DNA of 42,307 nucleotides from Herpetosiphon llansteffanensis (lineage in GTDB: Bacteria; Chloroflexota; Chloroflexia; Chloroflexales; Herpetosiphonaceae), in assembly GCF_003205875.1 (NCBI RefSeq), contig NZ_PUBZ01000109.1, positions 1 to 42,307 of the forward strand. The letters run 5' to 3'. This document shows, piece by piece, positions 1 through 8,876 of this stretch. Under the pieces are notes generated by a model, which saw nothing but the letters and a program-made list of their open reading frames with translations, was not told where the DNA came from and did not search any database. The translations under genes were made by a program, and so were the position numbers. How positions within the stretch are numbered: the first letter of the stretch is position 1; each line of letters begins with the position of its first letter.

Positions 1-65
1 GGGGTCAGGGGCTGGGAATCAGGGGTCAGGTGAAATGGTTTATTGGATTGGTAATGAGGAGCATG

Positions 66-193
66 CCCTCACCCCCCAACCCCCTCGCCCACTGGACGCG
101 GGCGAGGGGGAGCACCCGTTTTTACCCACGTGTGGCAGAACCACAGCGTTAAAGCCCCTCGCCCGCTCCGTGGGAGAGGGGTTGGGGTGAGGG
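66..193. repeat. C-rich intergenic hairpin repeat, copy 1
   Basis: This gene-free stretch opens with CCCTCACCCCCCAACCCC and closes with its near-complement GGGGTTGGGGTGAGGG, so the whole element can fold back on itself. Inside are two smaller palindromes around CTCGCCC...GGGCGAG and CCCTCGCCC...GGGAGAGGGG. Related copies lie at 2443-2576, 29448-29556 and 29582-29703, with a shortened one near 42141-42197. No protein is encoded. Bases 1-65 hold only repeat-like text (GGGGTCAGGGGC and ATTGGATTGG motifs). Confidence 0.8.
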
Positions 194-225
194 AACATGG
201 TTGTCAATTCAATGAACCAGTATCC

Positions 226-1281
226 TTAGGATTTCAACGAAGCCATATCAATCACAAAGCGATATTTAACATCACTTTTGAGCATGCGCTCGTAGGCTTC
301 GTTAATCGCTTGAATATCGATTACTTCTACATCGCAGCTAATCTGATGTTCGGCGCTGAAATCAAGCATAGCTTGGGTTTCGGCAATACCGCCAATTGCC
401 GAGCCGCTAATCGATTTGCGACCCATCATCAAATCCCAGCCATTGATGCCTGGCTCAATTGGCTCGGGCTGCCCAACCACAACATAATTGCGATCGCGCT
501 TGAGCGTTGCAATGTAGGGGTTGAAGTCATGCTTGTTAGGCACAGTATCGACAATCAGATCAAAATAATTGCGCACACTGCGCATTTGCTCAGCATCGGT
601 TGAGAGCACCACTGCATCGGCACCCATGGCTTTGGCTTCTTCGATTTTACTGGTCGAGCGAGTAAAGAGAGTTACTTCTGCGCCCATAGCTGTGGCAAAT
701 TTAATTCCCATATGCCCCAAACCGCCTAAGCCCACGATCGCGACTTTATCGCCTTCTTTTACGTTCCAGTGGCGCAATGGCGAATACATCGTGATGCCAG
801 CGCAAAGCAATGGTGCTGCTGATTGCAAATCAAGCCCTGCCGGAATTCGCACCACAAATTTATCCGAAACTACAATTTGCTGTGAATAGCCACCAAATGT
901 TGGCGATTGATCAAGGCGATCCTTGCCGTTGTAGGTGAAGGTACAGCCTGCTTCGCAATATTGCTCTAGCCCAGCTTGGCAGGCCTCGCAGGTTTGGCAC
1001 GAATCAACCATACAGCCAACCCCAACCAGATCGCCAGGCTGAAAGTTACCCACTTCAGCGCCGATTGCGCTAACCCGCCCAATAATTTCGTGGCCAGGCA
1101 CAAGTGGATAGCTACTCGAATGCCATTCATTGCGCGCTTGATGCAAATCGGAGTGACACACGCCACAATAGAGGATTTCGATTGAAACATCATCGGGCCG
1201 CAAATCGCGCCGAGCAAATTCAAATGGGGCAACGGCGCTGGTGGCCGATTGGGCGGCATAACCTAAAACTGCTGTTGGCAT
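226..1281 (-). CDS. Zinc-dependent NAD(P) alcohol dehydrogenase, cinnamyl/YahK-like
   Basis: A 351-residue medium-chain dehydrogenase that should interconvert alcohols and aldehydes with NAD(P)H in the cytoplasm. Catalytic zinc ligands are visible in CGVCHSD (C42) and GHE (H64). The structural zinc loop has C95, C98, C101 and C109. The Rossmann motif is GLGGLGHMG. Length and motifs fit the cinnamyl alcohol dehydrogenase/YahK branch. The frame stays open 16 codons further upstream, but the start at 1281 is chosen because GAGGAG precedes it by about 9 bases and the protein then begins MPTAVLGYAA, as family members do. It is divergent from an AraC-type regulator starting 156 bp away, which probably controls it. 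The natural substrate cannot be read from sequence. Confidence 0.92.
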   Translation of the reverse strand: MPTAVLGYAAQSATSAVAPFEFARRDLRPDDVSIEILYCGVCHSDLHQARNEWHSSSYPLVPGHEIIGRVSAIGAEVGNFQPGDLVGVGCMVDSCQTCEACQAGLEQYCEAGCTFTYNGKDRLDQSPTFGGYSQQIVVSDKFVVRIPAGLDLQSAAPLLCAGITMYSPLRHWNVKEGDKVAIVGLGGLGHMGIKFATAMGAEVTLFTRSTSKIEEAKAMGADAVVLSTDAEQMRSVRNYFDLIVDTVPNKHDFNPYIATLKRDRNYVVVGQPEPIEPGINGWDLMMGRKSISGSAIGGIAETQAMLDFSAEHQISCDVEVIDIQAINEAYERMLKSDVKYRFVIDMASLKS

Positions 1282-1437
1282 TGTGTGATACTCCTCAGAA
1301 CAAGATTTTGATGGGTTTAGTATGCCCAAATCTGGCTGATCTGCGGTAGACTAAAACTGGTAAATTCTTGCCTAATTCTGCATAGTTAGCTGTTGGCTAG
1401 CCTGTGGCTCTGATCATAAACACGCAAGGAGTTTGGT

Positions 1438-2352
1438 GTGATAGCAACCCAAATAGCAACCCAAAACCCAGTTTTGCAATTGCAACGCCAATTAATTGAT
1501 TTGATCCAACAAGCTGTCCCTGGTGATGGCGAGTATGCCACGGCGATTGATTCATTGCAGATTTATCAGCGTTCGCAGCCTACCGAGCCGCTGCATTATC
1601 TCGATTGCGTGGCTTTTTGTATTATTGTGCAAGGTAGCAAGCAAGTTTTTTTGGCCGATCAAATTTATTATTACAACCCACTTGATTACATTGTGCTCTC
1701 GGTTGATTTGCCCATTATGAGCAACGTGACCCATGCTACGCCCGATGAGCCGTTTCTGGGCATGCGAATTTTGCTCCAGCCAGAGTTGATTCGCGATATG
1801 CTCTTGGAAGGCGAATTTGATCGGCCTGTTGCTACGCCAAAATCGGGTCTCTTGGTCAACCAATCGCCAAGCGATTTGCTTGATGCGGCGGTTCGGCTGC
1901 TGCGGCTTTTGCAAACGCCCGCCGACATCAAAGCCTTAGCTCCGTTGGCCTTGCGCGAAATAACGTATCGTTTGTTGCAGGGCAACGATGGTGCTCGCTT
2001 GCGCCAATTGGTTGGCACTTCAGCCAATATGAACGTTGTTTTGCAGGCAATCAATTGGCTAAAACACAACTATAGCCAAGCCATGCAGGTTGATGATTTA
2101 GCGCAATATCTGAATGTGAGCACATCGAGTTTGCATCATTTGTTCAAAACCGTTACCGCGATGAGTCCATTGCAATATCAAAAACGTTTGCGTTTGTATG
2201 AGGCTCGGCGCTTGATGCTCGAGGGTTTTGATGCTGCCAGCGCGAGTTTCGAAGTTGGCTATCAAAGCCCATCTCAATTTACCCGCGAATATCGGCGCAT
2301 GTTCAACGCTCCGCCGCTCCGCGATTTGCAACGGCTCAAACCCAAAGTCTGA
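1438..2352 (+). CDS. AraC-family transcriptional regulator with N-terminal AraC_N/cupin domain
   Basis: A 304-residue DNA-binding regulator. Residues about 25-180 match the AraC_N type sensor (FCIIVQGSKQVFLADQ, then a beta-rich stretch ending near LQPELIRDML). Residues about 205-300 hold the double helix-turn-helix, with VDDLAQYLNVSTSSLHHLFK and the signature FEVGYQSPSQFTREYRRMF. The start is a GTG with AAGGAG six bases upstream. The arrangement (AraC_N regulator divergent from an alcohol/aldehyde reductase) resembles the E. coli YqhC-YqhD pair, where the regulator responds to aldehydes. That similarity is inference for the ligand, not proof. Confidence 0.92.
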   Translation: MIATQIATQNPVLQLQRQLIDLIQQAVPGDGEYATAIDSLQIYQRSQPTEPLHYLDCVAFCIIVQGSKQVFLADQIYYYNPLDYIVLSVDLPIMSNVTHATPDEPFLGMRILLQPELIRDMLLEGEFDRPVATPKSGLLVNQSPSDLLDAAVRLLRLLQTPADIKALAPLALREITYRLLQGNDGARLRQLVGTSANMNVVLQAINWLKHNYSQAMQVDDLAQYLNVSTSSLHHLFKTVTAMSPLQYQKRLRLYEARRLMLEGFDAASASFEVGYQSPSQFTREYRRMFNAPPLRDLQRLKPKV

Positions 2353-2793
2353 AAGCAAAAAAGTCAAAATAGGATATAGGGGTCAGGGGCTAGAGATCCT
2401 TTCAAGGGTAGGTTTTGAACGATTGGTCGGCTGTGGAGCATTCCCTCACCCCCCAGCCCCCTCTCCCACGAAAACGCGGGCGAGGGGGAGCCGACCGTTT
2501 TTTACCAAGGAATTGAGAGAGCACCACGCGGTGAAAGCCCCTCGCCCGCCACGTAGGAGAGGGGTTGGGGTGAGGGAATCAGGCCGTGGCTAACCTGATG
2601 AACCATTACACATAGCCCATAGCCAAGAACATTTTTTGCTACGAATGCTAATTTTTTGCCACAGATGAGCACAGATTTTTAGGATTATGTTCCGCTAGCC
2701 CATAGCACGATCCCCAATCTCCAACCCCCAATCTCCTTTCCCTCTGTTCTCTGCTCTTTGTTCTTTCATCCTTTGGATTTCTGACTTCTGACT
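2353..2793. repeat. 441-bp gene-free stretch with C-rich hairpin repeat copy 2
   Basis: No credible gene. Positions 2395-2424 carry the repeat flank AGATCCTTTCAAGGGTAGG, found inverted at 29717-29747. The C-rich hairpin element follows at 2443-2576, with arms CCCTCACCCCCC and GGGGTTGGGGTGAGGG. Bases 2620-2793 are decayed short repeats such as CATAGCCCATAGCC and GCCACAGATGAGCACAGATTTTTAGGATTA, which recur in other intergenic spaces of the window. Confidence 0.8.
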
Positions 2794-3240
2794 TCATCCC
2801 TCATAATTCATTCTTCCGCTAGGTGTAGGCTGAATGAAGCGTTGCTGCACATTATTGCGGGTCAGGCCGATGCCTGCAATCGAGCAAAGTAAGCTGATTA
2901 AAACTAAAACGAGCACGAGGCGCAAAGCCCATGGGTTGGGCGGGGTTTTGGCTTCGATTGGCTGGCTGCGGCGTGGGGGAAACAGCACTTTGGGCGGCGC
3001 CAGCAAGCGCAATAATTCAGTGCGGGCTGCATCACCAAGCTCGCCATTGGTGTCGGCAAACGATACCTGCTCAAAATGAGCTTTGGCCTGTTCACGATCG
3101 TTTAATTCTGCATAAACCCGCCCACGCTCAACCAGCGCCGCCAGATTAGCCTGATCGGCAGCGAGTAATTGATGCAAAATTCGCATTGCGCTGGCATAAT
3201 CGCCACGCAAACGGGCAGATTGGGCAGTTTCGAGGTTCAT
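2794..3240 (-). CDS. Small TPR protein with one C-terminal membrane segment
   Basis: A 148-residue protein of unknown role. Residues 1-75 read as two TPR-like helix pairs (ARLRGDYASAMRILHQLL and ALVERGRVYAELNDREQAKAHF). A proline-rich linker with PPRRS follows, then a hydrophobic segment at about 107-125 (LRLVLVLVLISLLCSIAG) and a short polar tail. It is probably membrane anchored with the TPRs in the cytoplasm. The ATG lies only nine bases past the U-tract of the malate dehydrogenase terminator and has no Shine-Dalgarno sequence, so expression would depend on read-through or on an internal start. Coding character is good, but the exact start is uncertain. Confidence 0.65.
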   Translation of the reverse strand: MNLETAQSARLRGDYASAMRILHQLLAADQANLAALVERGRVYAELNDREQAKAHFEQVSFADTNGELGDAARTELLRLLAPPKVLFPPRRSQPIEAKTPPNPWALRLVLVLVLISLLCSIAGIGLTRNNVQQRFIQPTPSGRMNYEG

Positions 3241-3248
3241 TGTGGTTT

Positions 3249-3281
3249 AAAAAAGCGCGCTGTGGCGAGAAACCACAGCGC
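3249..3281 (-). terminator. Rho-independent terminator after malate dehydrogenase
   Basis: On the minus strand GCGCTGTGG and CCACAGCGC form a nine-base-pair stem around a seven-base loop, followed by GC and six U residues. It sits about 20 bp after the malate dehydrogenase stop codon and directly before the small TPR gene. Confidence 0.85.
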
Positions 3282-3302
3282 TGCTGGTAAGCAAACGAAC
3301 AA

Positions 3303-4483
<1,181 letters not shown>

Positions 4484-6247
4484 TTATGCTTCAAGCGTGG
4501 CGAGCACGCTGCCTGCTTCGATGCTCTTACCGACCTCGCCATTCAGTGTAGCAATTGTACCAGCTCGTGGCGTTGCGATTTCGTTCTCCATCTTCATTGC
4601 TTCGACGACAAACACCACTTGGCCAGCCTCGACTGCCGCGCCAACGCTGGTTTTAATCGCCACAATTGTACCTTGAATTGGGCAAATGACCGCATTCGGA
4701 TCGGTCGCAACTTCGCGCTTTTTGTTGGCGCTGCGCCGCGTTGGCGTAGCCGCCTTGGTGTTGGCAACAGGCGTGTTCAAGCCTTCGCCAGCAATCCGCA
4801 CCGTAAAGCGCCGCCCGTTGACCTCGACCGCCAATTCGCGGCTTGGTTGCTCGGCAACAGGCTCGGCTGCGCTTGGTGTTGCGCTTGGCAATTGCTTGAG
4901 TTTTTCTTCCAAATAGCGCGGAATAAAGCTCACCGTCACATCGCCATGCTCAAAGGCTGGCTCGGCCAAGGCCAATTTATGAAACGGGATCACTGTGGTA
5001 ATGCCTTCGATGGTGTAATCATTGAGGGCGCGGCGCATCCGTTGCAAGGCCTCGCTGCGGGTTGCTCCCCACGTTACCAATTTGGCCAACATCGAATCGT
5101 AGTATGGCGGAATGACAGTGCCTTGCTCAACCCCAGCATCAACCCGCACGCCATAGCCTTTTGGCTCGGTGTAGGCGCTGATGGTACCAAGCGCAGGCCG
5201 AAAGCCAGCCGCTGCATCCTCGGCATTGATTCGACATTGGATTGAGTGGCCACGCAACTGAATTTCTTCTTGGCTGAACCAGAGCTTTTCGCCTTGCGCA
5301 ATGCGAATTTGGGCCTGCACCAAATCGATGCCAGTCACCATTTCGGTCACGGTATGCTCAACTTGAATCCGTGTGTTCATTTCGAGGAAATAAAATTGGC
5401 CATCGGGAGCAAGCAAAAACTCCAACGTGCCAGCGCCAACATACTTGGTTTCACGGCACAAACGCAAGGCACAGTCGCCCATGGCGCTGCGCAGTTCGGG
5501 CGAAACTGCTGGCGAAGGGGTTTCTTCAATCAATTTTTGGTGGCGGCGTTGCACCGAGCAATCACGCTCGCCCAAATACACCACATTGCCATATTGGTCG
5601 GCCAGCACTTGAATTTCAATGTGGCGTGGGTCGAGCACATATTTTTCAACAAATAATTCGCCATTTTTGAAGGCTGCTTCGGCCTCGCGGCGGGCACTTT
5701 CAAAGGCAAATTCAACTTCTTCGGCGCTATAGGCAACTTTCAAGCCGCGCCCGCCGCCACCTGCACTGGCCTTGATTGCAATCGGATAGCCATATTCTTC
5801 GCCAAGGCTTAGCGCTTCAGCGACACTCTCGACCGCTTCGGTTGTGCCTGGCACGAGCGGCACATTGGCGCGCAAAGCCACTTGACGAGCGTGAATCTTG
5901 CCACCCATCAAATCCATGGCATCAGCGGTTGGCCCAATAAAGGCAATCCCCGCCGCATCGCAGTTGCGCACAAAATCGGTATTTTCCGAGAGAAAGCCGT
6001 AGCCAGGGTGAATCGCGCCAGCACCGCTGCGCCGCGCCACATCGAGGATAGTTTCGGTTTGCAAATAACTTTGAACTGCTGGCGGGGGGCCGATCAAAAA
6101 CGCATCGTCTGCATAACGAACGTGAAGCGCATCGCGATCCGCTTCTGAATAAACGGCGACGGTGCGTAAACCTAATTCCTTGCATGCCCGCATCACGCGC
6201 AGGGCAATCTCGCCACGATTGGCGATCAGCACTGTATCGAAACTCAT
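4484..6247 (-). CDS. Biotin carboxylase-BCCP fusion, acyl-CoA carboxylase alpha subunit
   Basis: A 587-residue protein that carboxylates its own biotin with ATP and bicarbonate and would hand the carboxyl group to a carboxyltransferase subunit encoded outside the window. The biotin carboxylase fold begins at VLIANRGEIA, has the glycine-rich ATP loop AGGGGRGLKV and the catalytic stretch EMNTRIQVEHTVTE. After a linker of roughly 100 residues the C-terminal biotinyl domain carries AMKMEN, whose lysine is biotinylated. The layout matches acetyl- or propionyl-CoA carboxylase alpha subunits; the substrate is not decidable here. The start at 6247 follows GGAG by 12 bases; ATG 6265 is an alternative lacking any ribosome site. 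A small epsilon-like gene lies 57 bp upstream. Confidence 0.93.
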   Translation of the reverse strand: MSFDTVLIANRGEIALRVMRACKELGLRTVAVYSEADRDALHVRYADDAFLIGPPPAVQSYLQTETILDVARRSGAGAIHPGYGFLSENTDFVRNCDAAGIAFIGPTADAMDLMGGKIHARQVALRANVPLVPGTTEAVESVAEALSLGEEYGYPIAIKASAGGGGRGLKVAYSAEEVEFAFESARREAEAAFKNGELFVEKYVLDPRHIEIQVLADQYGNVVYLGERDCSVQRRHQKLIEETPSPAVSPELRSAMGDCALRLCRETKYVGAGTLEFLLAPDGQFYFLEMNTRIQVEHTVTEMVTGIDLVQAQIRIAQGEKLWFSQEEIQLRGHSIQCRINAEDAAAGFRPALGTISAYTEPKGYGVRVDAGVEQGTVIPPYYDSMLAKLVTWGATRSEALQRMRRALNDYTIEGITTVIPFHKLALAEPAFEHGDVTVSFIPRYLEEKLKQLPSATPSAAEPVAEQPSRELAVEVNGRRFTVRIAGEGLNTPVANTKAATPTRRSANKKREVATDPNAVICPIQGTIVAIKTSVGAAVEAGQVVFVVEAMKMENEIATPRAGTIATLNGEVGKSIEAGSVLATLEA

Positions 6248-6304
6248 ATGCCGTTGCAACTCCATTGTGCTATGGCAAGTCTTTAATCATTGCCGTATGC
6301 GAAA

Positions 6305-6562
6305 TTAGAGCCCCGTAATGCCGTAAAAACCGCCTGCTGCTCGGCGGCGTAGGCGTTCGATGGTGGCCCAGCGTGGTTGGATACCAGTGCGGGCTGGGCG
6401 TAGGCCTTGGCGTGAAAGTTTGGCTGAGGCGTGCCAAGTATTGGCCGCGACCGCAATCGCAGGCTCGGCTTCAGCAGCGGCCAAAACGCTCACGACGGCT
6501 ACACTAAGTGCCGCTAGTTCTTCGTCGCTAGGCATTGTTGCGCTTGTCACAATCATCTTCAT
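6305..6562 (-). CDS. Small epsilon-like subunit of acyl-CoA carboxylase (putative)
   Basis: An 85-residue protein starting MKMIVTSATMPSDEELAAL, with an alanine-rich helix, then NTWHASAKLSRQGLR and a basic stretch ATIERLRRRAAGG. The plan (P-x-x-EELAAL helix, low-complexity linker, tryptophan and arginine-rich tail) resembles the epsilon subunits that accompany actinobacterial acyl-CoA carboxylases, and the gene sits 57 bp upstream of the biotin carboxylase on the same strand. The assignment rests on that context and a weak pattern match. The frame is open far upstream, but the promoter places the 5' end at the ATG of 6562, so upstream codons cannot be translated from that transcript. Confidence 0.62.
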   Translation of the reverse strand: MKMIVTSATMPSDEELAALSVAVVSVLAAAEAEPAIAVAANTWHASAKLSRQGLRPARTGIQPRWATIERLRRRAAGGFYGITGL

Positions 6563-6597
6563 AGCGCTATTATACTGCACTCGGCGGACGCTGCCAA
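6562..6597 (-). promoter_or_regulatory. Near-consensus sigma-70 promoter giving a leaderless transcript
   Basis: On the minus strand TTGGCA (6597-6592), a 17-base spacer and a perfect TATAAT (6574-6569). The expected start of transcription, seven bases further, is the A of the ATG at 6562, so the mRNA would have no leader. It drives the small epsilon-like gene and presumably the biotin carboxylase. Confidence 0.8.
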
Positions 6598-6671
6598 TAT
6601 ACATCCAATGGCACAGGCTTTGCGTTGAAGTAATCAGAGCAAGTAGAAAATAGCTACATAAGGAGTCTCTA

Positions 6672-7445
6672 ATGAACAGCAAAGTTTTGCGCTTTGCCAA
6701 TGTTGCGGCAATTATTTCCACAATTATTGTCAACGCTTTGGCCAATATCCTGCCGTTTAATGGCCTTGATACTGGCTCGATCTCCGATGGCTTTCCGGTG
6801 CGTTTTGTGCCTGCTGGCTATGTGTTTAGCATTTGGGGCTTGATTTATTTGGGCCTCAGCGCGTTTGCCATCTACCAAGCCTTGCCCAAGCAGGCCAATA
6901 ATCCTGCCGTAGCCAAAATTGGCTGGTGGTTTGTTGCTTCGTGTGCGTTTAATTGCAGTTGGCTTTTTGCCTGGCACTATTTGCAATTCCCACTTACAAT
7001 CGTGTTAATCGTTGGCTTGCTGGTGTCGTTGATTATGATTTATCGCCGTTTGAGCAGCCTGCGCGCCAATGCGAGCACTGCTGATCGCTGGCTGATTCAT
7101 ACGCCGTTTTCAATCTATTTGGGTTGGGCAACGGTGGCAACCATTGCCAATGCCACGATTGCGCTCTATGATGCTGGCTGGCGCGGCGGCCCGCTCAGCG
7201 ATTCAGTTTGGACGGTGATTTTGCTGGTAATTGGGGTCTGTTTGGCGGCCTTCATTACCTTGCGCCAACGCGATATTGCCTACGATGCAGTGCTGTTGTG
7301 GGCATTCATCGGGATTGCGGTCAAACAAGCGGCGTTTCCGGTGGTGATGGGTGCTGCAATCGTCGCGGCTGTAGCAATTGCTGTGTTGATTGTGCTGGCT
7401 GTGATTCGTAAATTGCCAACGCAAGGTCGTAAAGCGCTGGCGTAA
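6672..7445 (+). CDS. TspO/MBR-like tryptophan-rich integral membrane protein
   Basis: A 257-residue protein with about seven or eight hydrophobic segments. The stretch FVPAGYVFSIWGLIYLGL and the following NCSWLFAWHYLQ recall the TspO/MBR family, which binds porphyrins and other hydrophobic ligands. The protein is longer than classical TspO (about 160 residues) and fits the larger bacterial relatives annotated as tryptophan-rich sensory proteins. AAGGAG lies seven bases before the ATG. It is divergent from the carboxylase operon, with 109 bp between starts, and convergent with the VWA operon. Ligand and role cannot be inferred further. Confidence 0.72.
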   Translation: MNSKVLRFANVAAIISTIIVNALANILPFNGLDTGSISDGFPVRFVPAGYVFSIWGLIYLGLSAFAIYQALPKQANNPAVAKIGWWFVASCAFNCSWLFAWHYLQFPLTIVLIVGLLVSLIMIYRRLSSLRANASTADRWLIHTPFSIYLGWATVATIANATIALYDAGWRGGPLSDSVWTVILLVIGVCLAAFITLRQRDIAYDAVLLWAFIGIAVKQAAFPVVMGAAIVAAVAIAVLIVLAVIRKLPTQGRKALA

Positions 7446-7448
7446 TTG

Positions 7449-7525
7449 AAACCACGAAGAACACGAAGAGCACGAAGAAATCTTTGAATCAAGATCCTTC
7501 GTGCTCTTCGCGATCTTAGCGGTTT
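7449..7525. terminator. Hairpin from paired CACGAAG repeats between convergent genes
   Basis: Arms of 29 bases at 7449-7477 and 7497-7525 are complementary at all but four positions, around a 19-base loop. The element fills the space between the TspO-like stop and the VWA stop codon at 7525, a position suited to a two-way terminator. The arms are built of the CACGAAGA repeat that recurs elsewhere in the window. Confidence 0.6.
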
Positions 7526-8790
7526 TAGCTTTTTGGTAGGTCTAAATCGCTGAGCCGCACGGTTTTGCGGGTGCCAAATTTGATTGTTTTTTGGCCTGCT
7601 GAGGTCATTTGACCATTCTGTTGCAGATTTTCGATCTCTTGTTGCATGGTTTGGGCGAGGTCGGTTTCGCCTTGGTTGAGCAAGCGGGTAACCGCACCTT
7701 GCAGCTTTTGGGTGGCCGCGCCAATGTTGCCCTCGGCCAAATCTTCTAAGGCGCGAGTTTGCAGCTTGTGGGCACTGACTTTTTCGACAATGTTCATCAC
7801 TTGCGGCACGACGGCGGTTGCTTGGGTTGGGTCAGCCACAAAATTCAACATCACATCGTAACGAGCCTTTTCGCCCACAACTTGCATTTGGGGAATGTCG
7901 TAGTTAACCTCAATTTGTCCCAACCGATATTGGCCAGCCTGCTTGGGATCAACCAACATTTCGATTAGCACCATGCGATGTTCGTCTTTGGAAACGTCGC
8001 CAAGGCTCACGCCAACCGCACGATCACTAATTGGGCGATAGGCTAATTGCTGAATTAATGGCGTTACTTGCCAGAGTGCCCGTGGCTCAACACCCTGCAC
8101 GAAGCGCAAGGTCAGGGCTGCGTTTTGCACTACTGCCGATTGGGCTTGCTGCACCGCACCTTGGAAGAACGAAGCAATATCGTTGGGATTGCTGAAATAC
8201 TCGGCGACCCCGCCAGAACGATTGGCCATTTCAATTAATAAATCTTCGTTCCAATCGTCACCAACCCCAAGCGCGGTTAATGGCACGTTGGCCTTGCCAA
8301 TTTCCTCGGCCAAGCGCAAACAATCGCGTTCGCCCTCGGTTTGGCCGTCGGTTAGCAAAATGATGCGGCTAATTGTGTTGGCATTTTGGCTGCGGCGCAC
8401 TTCGTTTAAGGCAGCTTCAAGCGCAGGGGCGATTTTCGTGCCGCCTGCATCCTTGATTTTGCCAACTTCTGCTTGGAGCGCTGCCACGTTATGCACTGGC
8501 TGAGCACTGATAATCGTTTCGCGCCGATGATCGAAAATCACGACCGAAACAATATCTTGTGGTCCCATCAGCCCCAAGGCGCGTTGGGTGGCTTCGCGCA
8601 CACAACGCATTTTATCGCCCTTCATCGAGCCGCTATGGTCGAGTACGAAGCCCACATTGACCGGCATTTGAACGTGGGCAACCGCTGGCGTTGCCGTAAT
8701 ATCCAGCAGCAAATACACAACCTGCTGGGTTGGGAGAGCTGGCAACGCCGGACGAGCCAACGTACCAGTCAATTGAACTTCACCAGCCAT
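7525..8790 (-). CDS. VWA-domain protein 1 of the VWA/PP2C operon
   Basis: A 421-residue cytoplasmic-looking protein without signal peptide. The von Willebrand factor A domain spans about 42-225, with an intact metal-ion site: DHSGS (D51, S53, S55), GGT (T118) and LLTDGQ (D148). Such sites bind partner proteins through magnesium. The C-terminal half carries a beta-rich region and a helical end (MNIVEKVSAHKLQTRALEDL) shared with its two paralogues. AGGAG precedes the ATG by six bases. It is the last gene of the operon, separated from VWA protein 2 by a perfect 22-bp inverted repeat. It resembles the TerY-type VWA proteins that work with PP2C phosphatases and kinases. Confidence 0.9.
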   Translation of the reverse strand: MAGEVQLTGTLARPALPALPTQQVVYLLLDITATPAVAHVQMPVNVGFVLDHSGSMKGDKMRCVREATQRALGLMGPQDIVSVVIFDHRRETIISAQPVHNVAALQAEVGKIKDAGGTKIAPALEAALNEVRRSQNANTISRIILLTDGQTEGERDCLRLAEEIGKANVPLTALGVGDDWNEDLLIEMANRSGGVAEYFSNPNDIASFFQGAVQQAQSAVVQNAALTLRFVQGVEPRALWQVTPLIQQLAYRPISDRAVGVSLGDVSKDEHRMVLIEMLVDPKQAGQYRLGQIEVNYDIPQMQVVGEKARYDVMLNFVADPTQATAVVPQVMNIVEKVSAHKLQTRALEDLAEGNIGAATQKLQGAVTRLLNQGETDLAQTMQQEIENLQQNGQMTSAGQKTIKFGTRKTVRLSDLDLPKS

Positions 8791-8816
8791 GGTGATCTCC
8801 TAATTATATAGAACAT

Positions 8817-8873
8817 AGAGCATAGAGCATAGAACATATTCGTGTATGCTCTATGTTCTATGCTCTATGCTCT
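8817..8873. repeat. Perfect 22-bp inverted repeat between the last two VWA genes
   Basis: Bases 8817-8838 (AGAGCATAGAGCATAG...) are exactly complementary to 8852-8873, with a 13-base loop. The repeat fills the 86-bp gap between the VWA 2 stop and the VWA 1 start and could act as a processing site or partial terminator that lowers expression of VWA 1. The ATGCTCT reiteration recurs at 38712-38742, just after the Ser/Thr kinase gene. Confidence 0.85.
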
Positions 8874-8876
8874 GCT

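Noticed and set aside
130-603. A 157-codon plus-strand frame starting in the repeat
   Set aside because: It runs opposite to the well-supported alcohol dehydrogenase gene and begins inside a non-coding hairpin repeat.
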